From: Edaphochlamys debaryana
Lineage: Eukaryota; Chlorophyta; Chlorophyceae; Chlamydomonadales
Assembly (NCBI GenBank): GCA_016858145.1
Contig: JAEHOE010000021.1
Coordinates: forward strand, 62,001 to 126,000
DNA length: 64,000 bases
Reading direction: 5' to 3'
The position numbers and the translations under genes are program-made. Below, one piece after another: positions 48,901 to 61,111 of this stretch. The stretch's first letter is position 1; every line of letters begins with the position of its first letter. Under the pieces are notes generated by a model. That model was given only the letters and a program-made list of their open reading frames with translations. It was not told the origin of the DNA and ran no database searches.

Positions 48901-51900
48901 GCCCCCCGCCACCCTCTCACGCCAGGCCTCCCGCGCCCCCTCCCGCGCGCCCTCGCGCCCCACCTCGGCCCTGCCCGCCCGCACCTCCTCCCCGCCCCGC
49001 TTCGCCTCGCCCTCGCCCCTCCCCGCCGGCTCGCCCCTGCCCTCCACCGGGCCCTCCCCCGCCCCCTCCCGGCCCCGCTCCGCCGTCGGCACGCCGCCTG
49101 CCGTGCCCTCGCTCCCCCTCTCCGCCGCCGGCCCGGCAGCCACCGACAGCGGCGCCGCCTCCCCCGCGCCTGAGCCCTCTGCCACGGAGGCCCCCGGCTC
49201 CGCCCGGCCGCTGTCGTCACGGCACCGCAGCGGCTCGCGCCTGGGCTCCACCGCCCCCAGCCCGCGCCCCGCCCCCGCCACGCCCGAGGAGGCGGCCTGG
49301 GAGGAGGCCCGCTCGGTGGCCTCTGAGGCCTCGGGCACGCCCCGCGTGTGGGTCAACTTCAACGCCCCCTTCGCTGACCTGCCGCCCATCATGCTGCCGC
49401 CGCGGCCGGAACCGGTGAGGGAGAAGCGGGCGCGGAGGAGGGCGGGTGGGAGATGGGGCCGGGCAGATGAGGGTCGAGGGTAGGGTCAACGGTGCTCTTT
49501 CGCTCTTTCCTCATGCCTTCGCCTGTTCCTCCACCACCCCTTTCCTCCCACTTTCCTCACCTCCGCCCTGCCTCCTCCCCTCCCCGTAACCCCCAGGGCC
49601 CGGAGCCGGTCCCCGAGGACTTCCCGCACGAGCCCCTGGAGGAGCTGCCCGCCTTCGTGGCCCCCACGCCCCTTCCCGAGCCCGTCTACGAGGCCCCCCC
49701 CGCCTACGTCCCCGCCTGGGCCTCCCCCACCGAGCCCCGCCCCGTGGGCTTCCTCCGCGGCACCGCGCCCGTGGTCATCTGCGACGTCAGCGGCACCATG
49801 CACCCGCGGCAGCAGGGCCAGTTCCGGCAGATGAAGAAGTGCGCCGTGGAGCTGCTGGACCCCGAGGGTAGGGGGGGGGGGGAGCGGTGTTGGCAAAGGG
49901 AAGACGGCTGTGGGGAGGGTGAAGGGGCCGTGGAGTTGCTGGACCCGGAGGGTGGGGGAGGGAGAAGCGGGGGGAGGGAGAGGCGGAAGGGGTGCTGGCA
50001 TACAGAAGGCGGCTGTGGGGTGGGTGTCGGGGCCTTGGAGCTGCTGGACGCGAAGGGTGGGTGGAAAGAAGGAGGAGGAGGAAGGGAGGCGGGGCGAAGA
50101 GAGGTCAGAGATGAGGAGCTGTGAGTTCATTTGGGCAAGGAAGGGGAGGAACGGGTTGCGAGTGTGATCCGTGCTGACGCTGCCCCCTTGCACCGAACAA
50201 CCCCTCAACCCCACCCCCACCCCCACCCCCCCCAGGCGAGATCGCCACCGCCGCGGGCGGCTTCGACGTCATCACCTTCTGCGGCTCGGCCTGGGCCTGG
50301 TCGGCCGGGTACGGCGAGCGCATGGGCCTGCTGCAGTCCTCGCAGGTGCTCTACGCGGGCCGCCAGGTGGGGGGGCGCCACGGCCACGCGCCGCGCACCG
50401 CCTCGCCCGCGCGCGCCGGCTCGCCCGGCCGCCACGCCTCGCCCTCCCGCGCCGGCTCGCCCGCCCGCAACGGCACCGGCGGCACGGGCGGGGGGGCCGC
50501 CCCCGACGGACCCGTGGGTCCCTCGCTCATGCCCGTCACCGCGGAGCTGCTGTCGGACGCGCAGCGCTGGCTGGCCAACTGGCCGGACGCGGTGGGCCAG
50601 ACCAAGATGGCGACGGCCTTCCGCCTGGCCGACCAGCTGGGCGGCGCCGCGGACTGCTGGTACATCCTGTCGGACGGGCTGGCGCACGACCAGCAGGCGT
50701 GCGTGGACTTCCTGGCGCGGAGGGCCATGGAGGGGCTGCCGCTGCCCGTCATACACACCGTCGGTGAGCGGCCTTGGGGGTGGAGGTGGGGGGTGGAGGG
50801 TGGAAGGGACGGTCCTGGGGCAGGGGCCAGCGGGGGAAGGGCGGGGCTTGGGAGTGTGGAGAGCAGCTCTCTCCCCCAGTACCGCGAGCGAGCGTGGAGA
50901 ATGCGCCCCCGTTTCCGCTCCAGCACCCAACCCCAGCCCTTGTCGCTCCTCTCCCGCTCCAGCACCCAACCCTAACCCAACCACCCTGCCCCCCTGCCCC
51001 CCCAGGCTTCATCCCCGCCGATGCCAGCGCCGACTGCGCGGGCGAGCGCTTTCTGCGCGCACTGGCCGACATGACGGGGGGGTCGTACCAGCGCTACTCG
51101 CCGGACCTGGTCAAGGGTGAGGGGGGATGGGGGAGGGGGAAGGCTGTGGAGGGGGGGCACGTGTCCATTCGCGGCTTCTACTCCGGCTAGGGCGTTATGG
51201 CTGGGACAAAAGTCCAAACGCGTTGCCGTGTTGTGAGGGTTTGCACAATCTTAATCGCGTTGCACTTAGCCCGGCAGCTCTCCTCTGCTGCCATGCCTTG
51301 ACCTCAGCCCCCCCTGCTCTGTTCCGCAGTGTGGGTGCCCGGCAAGGGCTTCGTGAAGCACGACTTCCGTGCCGAGGCGCCCCAGGCGGCCGAGGAGCGC
51401 AAGTGGGCGGAGGCGCAGCTGCGCGCGGAGCGGCGAAAGAACCTGCGGCTGGGCATCGTGGAGCCCATCGAGGTGGGGGGGGGGGAGAAACTGAGGGAGA
51501 CCTTGGTAGGGTTGTTGGGGGGCGTAAGTGATGAGCTGTTTTACAAATCTGAAGAGCCTGGACCAAGAACAGGCGGCTGGTACCGTTGGCACCACGCTTC
51601 AGTCCTGACTGCCCCGCCCCTTGTCCGCCTTGCTCTTCTCTTCCACCCCCCGCCCCCCTCCTCCTCCCTCCTCTGCCTCCTCTCACCCCCGTCCTCAGCC
51701 TTAACCCCAAACCCCAAACCCATCCCCCCCCAGGTGACCATGGAGCGTGTGGCCGCCCTGCACGCCACCATGCGGGTGGCCCCCGCCCTCCGCGCCAACG
51801 AGGCAGCGGCCGCCGAGTCGATCGCGGCCCACGCGGCCGCCCTAGAGGCGGTGCGCGCCGCCAACGCCGCCGCCAACGCCGAGGCCGAGGCCGCGCACGC

Positions 51901-54900
51901 CGAGGCGGTGGAGGCGGCGCGGGAGCGCAACCAGGAGCGGGTGGACGCGGCGCGGGAGGCCTTCCTCGCGGTGCACGGGGACTGGGAGGCTGACTACCTG
52001 CACAAATTGAACGACTGGGAGGAGGCCAATTCCACTCTCGAGGCTCAGCGGGAGGAGGCGATGGCGGCGATGGCGGCGCAGCGGCCGGGGTCAGGCGCAA
52101 TCTCGCGGCCTCGGTCGGGGCTGCCCTCCCGCGGCCCCTCCCGCCCCACCTCGGCCTCCATCTACGCACAGCAGCGCGCGGCGGCGCTGGAGGGCTCGCA
52201 GGGCGGCGCGGGGCCGGGGCCCGGGCGGCCGCAGTCCGCCGCCTCCCCCCGCCAGCCCTCCCCCCGGCGCGTGCCCTCCGAGGCCCGGGCCGTGTACGCC
52301 GCTGCAGAGTACGACGCGGCCTACGCCCTGGACGCACAGGGGGAGCGGCTCGCATCGGGCTCCTCCTCCCTCTCGCCCATGGTCACGCCGCCCGGGTCAC
52401 GCCCAGTGTCGGGGGTGCCGGGGGGGCTGGGGGCGCGGGCCACCTCCGGCTCACCGCCCCGCTCCGCCTCCTCCCGGCCCCGCTCCGCCAAGCCCGCCAG
52501 CGCTGGCGGCGGCGGCGGCAGCGCCGGCGGCGGCTGGGACGAGGGCGGCGGCGGCGCCGCCGAGTACCTCGAGAGCATCGCTGAGGACCTGGCGGAGGCC
52601 TCGGCGCCGCTGGACGCCTTCTTCACGGGCGGAACCCGAGCACGCGGCGGGGCCGGGGGGGCAAGAGGGGCGCAGACAGCGCCCGGCGAGGCGGCTGCAG
52701 AGGGGGGAGCGGGGGCGGAGGACACCCTGGACGACGACGGACTGGACGTGGTGCCGCCGGGGCGGGGCGGCAGGGCCGGGCGGGGCTCGGCGGGGCAGCG
52801 GGACCAGGACGGCGGCCGGCGGCGCAGCAGCGCCGCTTCGACTTCCGCCTCCGCCTCCGCCCGGCCGCTGTCCGCCGAGCTGCAGCTGCAGCCCGGGGCC
52901 GGCTCCGCCGGCGGCGGCCGCTCCTCCGGCGCCTCCTCCGCCGGCCGCGACCGGCCCCTCAGCGGCCGCGCCAGCGGCGGCCCCGCCGCCAGCACCAGCC
53001 TCGGCGGCCTGGGCAGCCGCCGCGGCTCCGCAGGGCCGCCCTCCGCCCGCTCCCGCCCGCTCTCCGGCGGCGGCGGCTACAGCGGCTACCCCCTGGCGGT
53101 GCTGCCCGAGGGCTCGGCGCTGCCGCCTCCTCCTCCCCTGCCGGAGCCCTCTGCGCCCCTCGCCCCCCTACCCGGCGAGGGCAGCGAGGAGTTCAAGCGC
53201 CGCATCCTGCCCCCCGAGGTCGTGGCGGAGCTGGACGAGACCAACGCCGCCCGCCTGGGCGAGATCCGGGACGCATGGGATGCACTGATCGCCGCCGACG
53301 CCGCCGCCAACGCCGGCCGCCGCACCGCCGCGCTGGCCCGCAACGCCGCCAAGCTGGCCGGGTTCCGGGAGGCGGTGTACGACGCCTACGCGGAGGGGCT
53401 GGTGCGGGACGTGGTGTTCGGGGGGGCGGTGCGGGTGGCGGCCAACCTGGCCCTACTGGTGAGCAGGAGGGGGGAGGGGAGGGGGGAGAGGGGAGGGAGG
53501 GAGGGGGGAAGGGGGGAATAGCGGGCAGAGGGGCGGGGAGGAGAGCCAGGAGTGGGGAGATGGTTGCCACTGTGCCGGTGGTCTGGGCGGTAGGTGCACA
53601 TATGGCGTCAGCAAGGTACTGATGTCTGGCAGCATACCTTCCTTCCTTCCACCCCTTGGACTCCACCCTCCCCTCAACCCTCAACCCCCTATCCCCCGTC
53701 CCACCCCTACCACCCCAGGACGGCGCCGAGGCCGCCTTCCAGGCGGAGCTGGCCCGCGTGCAGGCGGAGAACGAGCGCCTGCGGGCGGCGCACGGGGCCG
53801 AGGTGGCGGACAAGGCGGCGCGCGAGGAGGCGGCGGCGGCGGCGCTGGCGCGGTGGCAGGCGGCGGCGGACGAGGCGCTGGGGGCGTGGGAGGCGGAGAA
53901 GGCGCGGGCTCGGGCGGCGCACGACGCCAACGTGGAGCGGCTGCGGGCCGAGTGGGCGGAGAAGAAGAAGGAGGTGGGGTGGCTGGGGGGCGAGGGAGGG
54001 CGGGGGGGAGAGTGCTGGCGAACGGGTTGCCGGGTGGAGGCGCGGGGTGAGGCGGGCTGTGGACCGTGACCCTGGTCGGATGGGCCCGTGCGGCGGACAG
54101 CGGGAGGAGGGCTTGCTGCCGGAGCAGCTTGGCGTGGCCCCACCCCACTCCGCTAATCATCACCCCGCATCCAACGTCATCCACCCGCCCCACCCCCCAC
54201 CCGTCCTCCCCCACCAACCCACCCGCCCCCCAGATCGACGACCTCAACTCCGCCCGCCTGGCCGAGGCCGAGGCCATGCACGAGGCGCTGTGCGAGGCGG
54301 TGCGCGAGGCCAACCGGCAGCACAAGGCGGAGCACACGGAGCTGCTGCGGCAGCGCAAGGAGGTGGAGAACACCAACCTCAGCAAGCTGGTGCGGACGGG
54401 GGCGGGGTGCTGTGAGGCGGGGGGCAGGGGTTGGGGCGCTGGGAAACCCGAGCAGCGATACCGGCGGTGGGCTGAGCAGGAAGGTGGAGGGCGGTCCTCG
54501 CGGGGATGCACACGCGTCTCCTATCCTCTTATCCCCGCCGGTTTTGCGCTTACCCCACCCCCCACCCCCTTACCCATACTCCCCGCGCGCAGGCCGAGGC
54601 CAAGGCCGCGCACAAGGTGCGGCTGGAGGCGCGCGCCACCCAGAACGAGCGCCTGGTGGCTGCGGCGCGGGAGGAGCACCAGGCGCTGTGCGTGCGGCTG
54701 GGCGAGGAGTACGAGGAGGCGCGCGCCACCGCGGAGGCCGACCACGGCGAGCTGTGCGCCTTCCTGCGCCAGGCCAACGACCAGCTCACGGACGAGGCAC
54801 GGCGGCGGTACCAGGAGGCCATTCAGGAGCTCAAGGTGGGGGGGGGGTGAGGAAGGGGCGGGGTTGGGGTGCAGGCTGCAGCGGGGAGGTGGTGGGAGTC

Positions 54901-56832
54901 CGGGGCTCGGTTGTGGCGGCTTCTGTTCTCTGGGCTATCAACACCGCATCGCCGCAGCTGATATTCACTGGCCCACTCTTCCCCCGACGCCCCGGCCCTC
55001 ACCTCGACCCCACCTCCACCCCCCTCCTCCACGCCCCCCGCAGGAGGCCCACGAGGCCGAGTGCGCCGAGCTGGCGGAGTTGCACGCCGAGGAGCTGGAG
55101 CGCATCCGGGCCTACAACACAGAGATATGGCCCAAGGTGCACGTGGCCAGGCTGGCGCAGGTGCGGTGGGGGGCAGGGGGGGGCAGGGCGGATGAGGGAG
55201 GGATGGCACGAGGCCGGGGGCTGGGCCTCTGGAAGGAATGCGGCTTGGCGGCTGCTGGTGGGTGTTGAGGAGCGCAGCGCTCGTAGCCTGGGAACACCAG
55301 GCAACTCTCCTCTGCCCCCTCTTCCTCGTCCATCGCCATCACCACCCCAATCCTCCCCACCCCCTATGCCTTCATCCCCCCCAGGCCGAGCTGGCCCGCG
55401 TGCAGGCCTTTGCGGAGCACATCCGCTTCTGCGCCAACAAGTTCGAGATGGGCGTCAACCTGCTGCCCAACACACCCAACTACGACCGAGTGGTGGAGAT
55501 GCAGGTGCGGGGGAGGCCGGGGCGGGGGGGGAAGGGGCAGCGCGTCGGGGGTGGCGGGGGGCGAAGGACGCAGAGTACAGGGCCTTGGCGCCGGGACGCA
55601 GGGGCAGAGGGCGGCGTAGCGACTGGGGCGGGGAGGAGGAGGGACGGAGACGCACACCCCGTCCTGTCCGCTACTGGCAGTTGAAGGAGACAGGACGGCA
55701 TGGGGCGATTGATACACCGGCACCACGCCCATCCCGCCTCGCACCCTCTCCAACCCCTTCCCCACCCCCCCACCCCCCCACCACCCACCCCCGCCACCAC
55801 CCCCCGCAGGCGCTCACCGAGGCCCTGGCCAAGGCCTTCCCCGACCTCGCCCCCACCGCCCTGCCCTGGCCCGACCACGAGCGCCGCCTGGAGCCGGGCA
55901 CGGGCTGGGTGGCGGCGCCGCACACGCGCCCCCTCACCTACCGCGACCCCGCGGAGACCATCGCTCGCATCGCCGCCGGCAAGCCCCCGCTGCCGCCCGG
56001 GGGCAGCGGCAGCCCGCCGCGCTCGCCGCACGCGACCACCGGGGAGCGGGGGAGCAGGGACGGGCGCGGGGAGGGCGCGGGCGCGAGCTACCCGTCGGCC
56101 TCCGGGCCGCTGCCCTCGGGGCTGACGGGCGAGGACCAGGCCGCGGCGGCGGCGCAGTACGCCTACCTCAGCGGGGCGCTGCGGCCGCCCGCGGGGGGGC
56201 TGCAGCGGCCGCTGTCCGCGGGGCGGGCGCGCTTCGCCTCGGTGCTGGCTGAGGGGGGCAGCGGGCGGCCGGGGTCTGCGGGCGGGGTGCGGGCGTCGGA
56301 GGCCTGGGCGGTGGGGCCCAGCGGCGGGAGCATGACGGCGGCGGGGGCGGGGGGCGGGCTGCAGCTGCGGCCCATGTCGGGGGGCGGCCCGGGGGGCTAC
56401 GCCAACCCGTCGGCCTGGCGGCGCAGCACCACCGCCGCCGTCGCCCTCCGCGCCTCATCACCGCGGGGGCCGGGCGGCGCACCCACGCTGGGCTCCCTCG
56501 CCGCCGCCGCCGCGGCGGCTGCGACCTCCAACATGGCGCAGACGGGCCGGCCCCTGACGGCGCGTCCGTATAGCTCCGGCGGCGCCGGTTCAGGTCCGCA
56601 GCGGCCCCGCAGCGCCGGCCCCGCGCCCCGCCCCGCCCGCGTGGCTGTAGACACTGTGCCGCTGGCGGCCGCCGCCGCTCGGTCCCGGGCCCAGGCGGGC
56701 CCGCACGCGCTGCCGCCGTCGCAGCTGGCGGGCTTCTCCCGGGACGTGCCCAAGCTGCGCTACCCCGAGGTGGACGTGCAGCAGCCCCTGACTGTGGCCA
56801 TGCCGCCGCCCGCCCGGGAGCGGAGCCGGTGA
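45916..56832 (+). CDS. VWA-domain coiled-coil protein (VWA3-like?), 19 exons
   Basis: Exons: 45916-46014, 46222-46389, 46819-46905, 47126-47268, 47561-47717, 47959-48126, 48387-48525, 48816-49414, 49597-49867, 50236-50763, 51006-51116, 51330-51472, 51734-53458, 53719-53973, 54234-54389, 54593-54835, 55044-55160, 55385-55504, 55810-56832. All phases close, giving about 2083 residues. The start MTLEKGKHYGQEQMQQ has no signal peptide. The N-terminal third is Pro/Glu-rich with short conserved blocks (WKGLLRPDVNMGVPQL, YWELLGDCEELAELL). The VWA domain (exons 9-11) has a MIDAS: DVSGT (49790-49800), T in GQTKMATAF and D in ILSDG. Next come long Ala/Glu/Arg coiled coils (51760-52070, 53180-55500) and a Ser/Gly/Pro-rich tail ending VPKLRYPEVDVQQPL. 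Human VWA3A/B and algal flagellar proteins share this kind of layout, so a ciliary or cytoskeletal role is inferred. The first intron has a GC donor (cag/gcaagg). Confidence 0.85.
49842..50058 (+). promoter_or_regulatory. triplicated in-frame 5' splice site of exon 9
   Basis: The exon end and donor (VELLDPEG/gta) at 49842-49870 are echoed downstream at 49925-49955 (VELLDPEG) and 50030-50060 (LELLDAKG), each followed by GT. Alternative exon ends would be 49867, 49951 and 50056. The differences (84 and 105 bp) are multiples of three and no stop lies between, so all three donors are compatible with the acceptor at 50236. Use of the later donors would add 28 or 63 residues just after the first VWA helix. 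Confidence 0.7.
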
Positions 56833-58219
56833 GGGGCACGAAGGGGCGGAATCCGCTTTAACGGGGAGGGGGAAGTGGAGGGGATCGGGAGGGGATCGGG
56901 AGAGGGGTGAGGAGGCAGAGGGTTTCGGGGAGGGGCAGACATGTGAGGCGCACAGACATGGATGGGGCAGCAGTGGGCAGGGGGCAGGTGTTTTTGAGGG
57001 TGGGTGGGGTACATGCGCCATGATGTGATCGGGGACGACACGCGACAAGAACTCGGATGGAATGCATGGCATGAGGTTTGACAGCAGCAGCAGACCCTCA
57101 CCGGACGCAACGTGACGGACGCAGGGGGCCCAAGGGCGCGCGCTGTGAGACCGACTGACAGTGTGCGGTGCCCCAGGCGGAGGGGGACCAAGGAATATGG
57201 GGTGGTGATGTTTGTGATGCCAAGTGGGTGGGGGGACTCGGAACACCGCAGGCCGCACGCCGCGGGGCGACATGGATCGCGGGGGGCAGCGTGTGGGGGC
57301 AGGGGCCGAGGGTGGCGCAGGTGCGGCTCGTGTGGGCGCGCCCCGTGTCGGTTGCAGTGCGCTTGTCGGGGCAGCGATTTGCACCCGGCTATAGGGACGC
57401 TGTAAGCCGCAATGCTTTGCAGCGGCAGCCACCGCAGCTTCCGGGAAGCGCCCGGGGCATGGAGCACGCGCTGTGCCTGCGTCCAGCTAGCCGCCGGCAG
57501 AGATCTAATGCGGCGAACTTGAGGAAGGGGGCGTTGGACAGGACAACGGCAAGGCAGCGGACAACAGAACGTGCCTTAGTGCCAAAGCTGCTGGGATGGG
57601 TCCGTAGGGGCCTACGGGGGGGGGGGGGGCGGTTGCCAGGGGTCAATGGCATAACGGCATGGCATGCACCAGGCGTGCTGCTGAGCGCGTCGATGTGCCG
57701 CTGCGCTGAAGGCAGGGTGCCAGCAATGCGCATCACTGAGGGGCCTAGGGGTAGCCGGGGTGGGCACACCCAGAGACCCAGTATGTGGCGCTATCGCTCA
57801 AGCCCTCCCCTTCTGGAGGCGGCTCCTGCTGTAACCATCGCATCCTAGGGGTAGCCCGGGTCTTAGGGTCACTTGGGGCTGGCCGGGAGCCCGGGACCGG
57901 GACCTACCCGAACACGCCCCTACCCCTACCCTGCTACGGATTGTTTGGGAAGCCCCTTCCACTCTTCTCGCCTCTCATTCCGCAGCCAAGCCTGAGGACC
58001 TCCAAGCTCTGTGTCAATCAAGAGGAAGGAGGTCCTCGAGCGCGGTCAAACCATATTAGACCCCGCAGCCCCGCGTGCGCCGCGCACTTATCACGGTCGT
58101 GCGGCACCATCACGGCTTCGACGGTCGCGGTGTCTGTCAGGCTGTCCATCGCAATAGCATACGTTTTACCATCATACCCTTGTTGAAGGCTACACAGAGC
58201 TTACAGCGGTCAAGTAGAC
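56833..58219. other. intergenic region with a short retroposed repeat
   Basis: No gene is supported. At 57757-57843 an 87-bp unit shared with 45250-45328 is flanked by the 13-bp direct repeat cctaggggtagcc (57744-57756 and 57844-57856). The conserved word cttgtt(g/a)aaggctacacag at about 58179-58198 is shared with the upstream region of the second membrane-protein gene. Confidence 0.6.
58179..58219 (+). promoter_or_regulatory. conserved proximal upstream block, copy 1
   Basis: The sequence cttgttgaaggctacacagagct runs to about 17 bases before the ATG. The same word, with one base changed, precedes copy 2 at about 61076-61098. Conservation across the duplicates suggests promoter or 5' UTR function, but it could simply reflect recent duplication. 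Confidence 0.4.
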
Positions 58220-60226
58220 ATGTTGTTTGGCCGCGGGGCTGTCCAGCCCGTTGACTCTCGCGGAGAGGTTGATGACGAAGACAGCATCGCAAGCGAACAC
58301 ATACGCCCAGGCACAATCCTCCACGAAGCCCCGGAGCTGGTAAAATGGCGCATCGTGCGCTCGGCCCTAACGCGAGGACCGACGCTCAAGGAGACATATG
58401 GAGAGAGCCCGGCACACTATGTGGTGCGACTCTTGGAGCACTGCTCGGCCCTACCTCCTGCCTCCCGCCCTCCCGCGGCACGTGGCCGACCCACACGGAC
58501 CCACCCTCTCCAACCCTTGCAGCGTCCTTTCCGCTCCCCCTCCGCAAACCGTTCTCTCTTCACGTGCCTGCAGGTCGCTGTGGTGGTGCACGGGCCCGGG
58601 CCCCAGGGAGCCCTGCTCTCTCAGAACATCACCAACAAGGTCCGTGCGCTGAAACTGAGCCGAACCCGGATGACGAGGGGTGTCCCGATAAGTGAAACCA
58701 GCAACACCCTGCTGCCCTGCTGCCCTTGCCTTCCGTTCGTCCCAGCACGGCTGCCGTGCACATACAGCCCATGCCCCCTCCGCCCCTCCGTCCACCCCTC
58801 TCCGCCCGCTGTGCCCCCAGGCCGTCATCTCGGCGCTCTTCCTCACCTTCAACTACCCAGCGCTCTTCGCCGCCGCCGACCTGGTTCGGGACGGGGCGGA
58901 CGAGGCGCAGACCGACTCGGCCCTCTTCCGGGCATACTTCGCCTTCCAGCTGCTGTCAGTGGTGGCGGCCTTCTGCGTCATGATCTCGGGTGGGGCACTG
59001 GACCCTGGACCGGGGGGGAGGGGCTGGAGGGGGGAAGAGCCGTGTAGGCAAGTGGGCGGGGGCGCGGGGCAAACGGAGAGGTGACATGCAGGCGTGGCAT
59101 GGATCCCGCCCGGTGTCAGGCGAGATCGCAGTGAGCTGGGAGCCCTCGCCGACTCACTCGAGACTCGATGTCCCTCTTCGCCCCGTGCCCCACCCCCCAC
59201 CCCAGCCGCCATCTTCGTGAGCCACGTGCTCCGATGCGGACAGCACGTGGACAGCCTGGTCGCTTACCTGCGCAAGGCGATATGGATTGACAACGCCTTC
59301 AACGAGTTCACCTTCATGATACAGGTGGGTGGGTGTGCGCGAGTCGACAATACAGGCCTGGCATCCAGGCCCTAGCGGGCCGCATGGGTTGCATCTGCGC
59401 CATGTGACATCTGCACTGGCACGGATTGGTACGGCGCGGCAAGAGGGCGGCAGTGCGCTTGGATCCGCCCAGGAGACAGAGAAGGGCAGCCTGAGCGACC
59501 CAGGTGGCCATCGTGAGGAATGGCACCCCGCTGGACGCGCACAGGCCGTTCGCTGTTGTGGCGCCTCGCCCTCGGCCCTTGGCCGTCCTCCCTGTAACTC
59601 GCTCCCCCGTCATGTGCCTAGTGGCTGCACAAGAGGCAGCCACAGGCTCTCGCTCACCACTCCCCTCACAGCAACTCGACTCAACACACCTCACCTTCCG
59701 CCCTCGCCTCCCCCGCATGCCCCCGCCCCCCCCCAGTGCGGCTGCACCATCCTGGCAGTGCAGACCTACATCACACTCTACTTTCGCGGCGGCCTGGCGT
59801 GGGCGGCCGCCGGCCTGTTTGGTCTCGTCATGATCAGCCTGATCGTCATGCTGTTGTGGTGGGGCCGCGCGTGCGGCTGTGGGGAGGGGTAAACAAGTGG
59901 GCCTTGGCTCTGCTTGCCCACCTCTGGGGGCGAGGTCGCGGTCTGCCCGCCACGCCTCTTCTGTCCTGCCGCCATCCCGCCTCTGCCCCCGCCCCCTCCG
60001 CCCGCCTGGCAGGTCCACGGAACAGTTTCACATCATGGCCCAGCGCGAGTGGGAGGAGCTGTGCGAGGCAGAGGCGGAGCTGCGCAAGCGGGTGGGGGGC
60101 AGCCGCTCTGATGAGCCGGGGGCCGAGCCTACCGGGGAACCAGGGGCCCGCGGGCCGAGGAACGGGGCGGCACTGGCGGGGGATGGGCCGGACGGCGTGG
60201 CCAGCGGGAAAGGCAAGGAGCGGTAA
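58220..60226 (+). CDS. four-helix membrane protein, tandem copy 1
   Basis: Six exons close in phase: 58220-58423, 58574-58639, 58821-58989, 59206-59324, 59737-59888, 60013-60226 (307 residues). The start MLFGRGAVQP is shared with copy 2. The soluble N-terminus (HIRPGTILHEAPELVKWRIV) is followed by helices VISALFLTFNYPALFAAADLV, a second in YFAFQLLSVVAAFCVMISAA, a third near ILAVQTYITLYF and a fourth in AAAGLFGLVMISLIVMLLWWG. The C-terminus is charged and helical (REWEELCEAEAELRKRV), likely cytosolic coiled coil. I do not recognise the family. The first hydrophobic block and the following F..F.LLS stretch faintly recall PGG-type membrane domains, but the PGG residues are absent. Confidence 0.8.
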
Positions 60227-61111
60227 GGACGGACGCCGGCTTTGCATGCATGACTGTCTTTGACGGGGAAGCGGGCTCTGCAAACCATGCGGCATGAGGA
60301 AGTGGCTGAGCCCCTGCCATGCTTTTGGGGGCCTGAGGGCTGTGGCGGGGGGTCGTCTTGTCTTTATACTTGTATCTACCGTATGGTTCACGTGTGGATT
60401 GCACCCAACCGTAGTGATGGAGTGCGCGGCTCCAGTGCTGCCGGCCGCGCGGGGTCCGTGCGGGGCTCGGCCCTTAACTCTGTCCTGAACGGGGGCGCAT
60501 CCTCTGGTCTAATGAGCCACGGAGAGGCCAAACACCTCTGCTGGTATGTACGGGGCCACAGGCGGCAAGGGTGCGCGCCCCGTTGCCCGTGTGGTGCGAG
60601 GCGGTGGCTGGTCAGCGCTCGTGTTCCTCCCTTGCATGCGTATGTGGGGGTGCCCCCATCTTGTCATTTGGTTGGCCTTTATGATTTGTAGCAGCAGTTG
60701 GGATGGGGTGTGCCTGGCCGCCGGCCGGAGAAGCCTTCGAGTTTGGGAGGCAGCGGTTGGTGGGCTGCCAGGTCAAGGGCAAGGCGGTCCTGCAGCGCTG
60801 CTTGGACCCCGTGCCGCACCATCGCCACGGTCGGGCGCTGGAGTTTCAGGCACGCATCTTCGACGTCCAGTCAGGCCACTGGAGGATCCCCCAGTTACTC
60901 GAGCCTTGTATCACATGATAGCTGTGAAGGGTCAACCTAAGTGTTTGGGCCGCGCAGAATGGGAAGGCAACGCCTGCTGCCGTGCACCTCGGAAGTACGG
61001 TGGTGCGGCATGTTAAGAAACGGCTGCGACAGCGGGAGTGTCTGTAATGAGAACAAAAGGTTATCTACCCTAACCTTGTTAAAGGCTACACAGAGCTAAA
61101 CGCGGTCAGAC
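60227..61111. other. region between the duplicated membrane-protein genes
   Basis: It begins with the 3' untranslated part of copy 1 (gctttgcatgcatgactgtct at 60239-60260 also follows copy 2). A small open frame at 60703-60918 (FEFGRQRLVGCQVKGKAVL) has coding-like residues but no match I can name. The upstream block of copy 2 lies at 61076-61098. Confidence 0.4.

Noticed and set aside
60703..60918. Small frame FEFGRQRLVGCQVKGKAVL as a chromodomain or TE remnant
   Set aside because: No diagnostic residues; left as unassigned within the intergenic entry.
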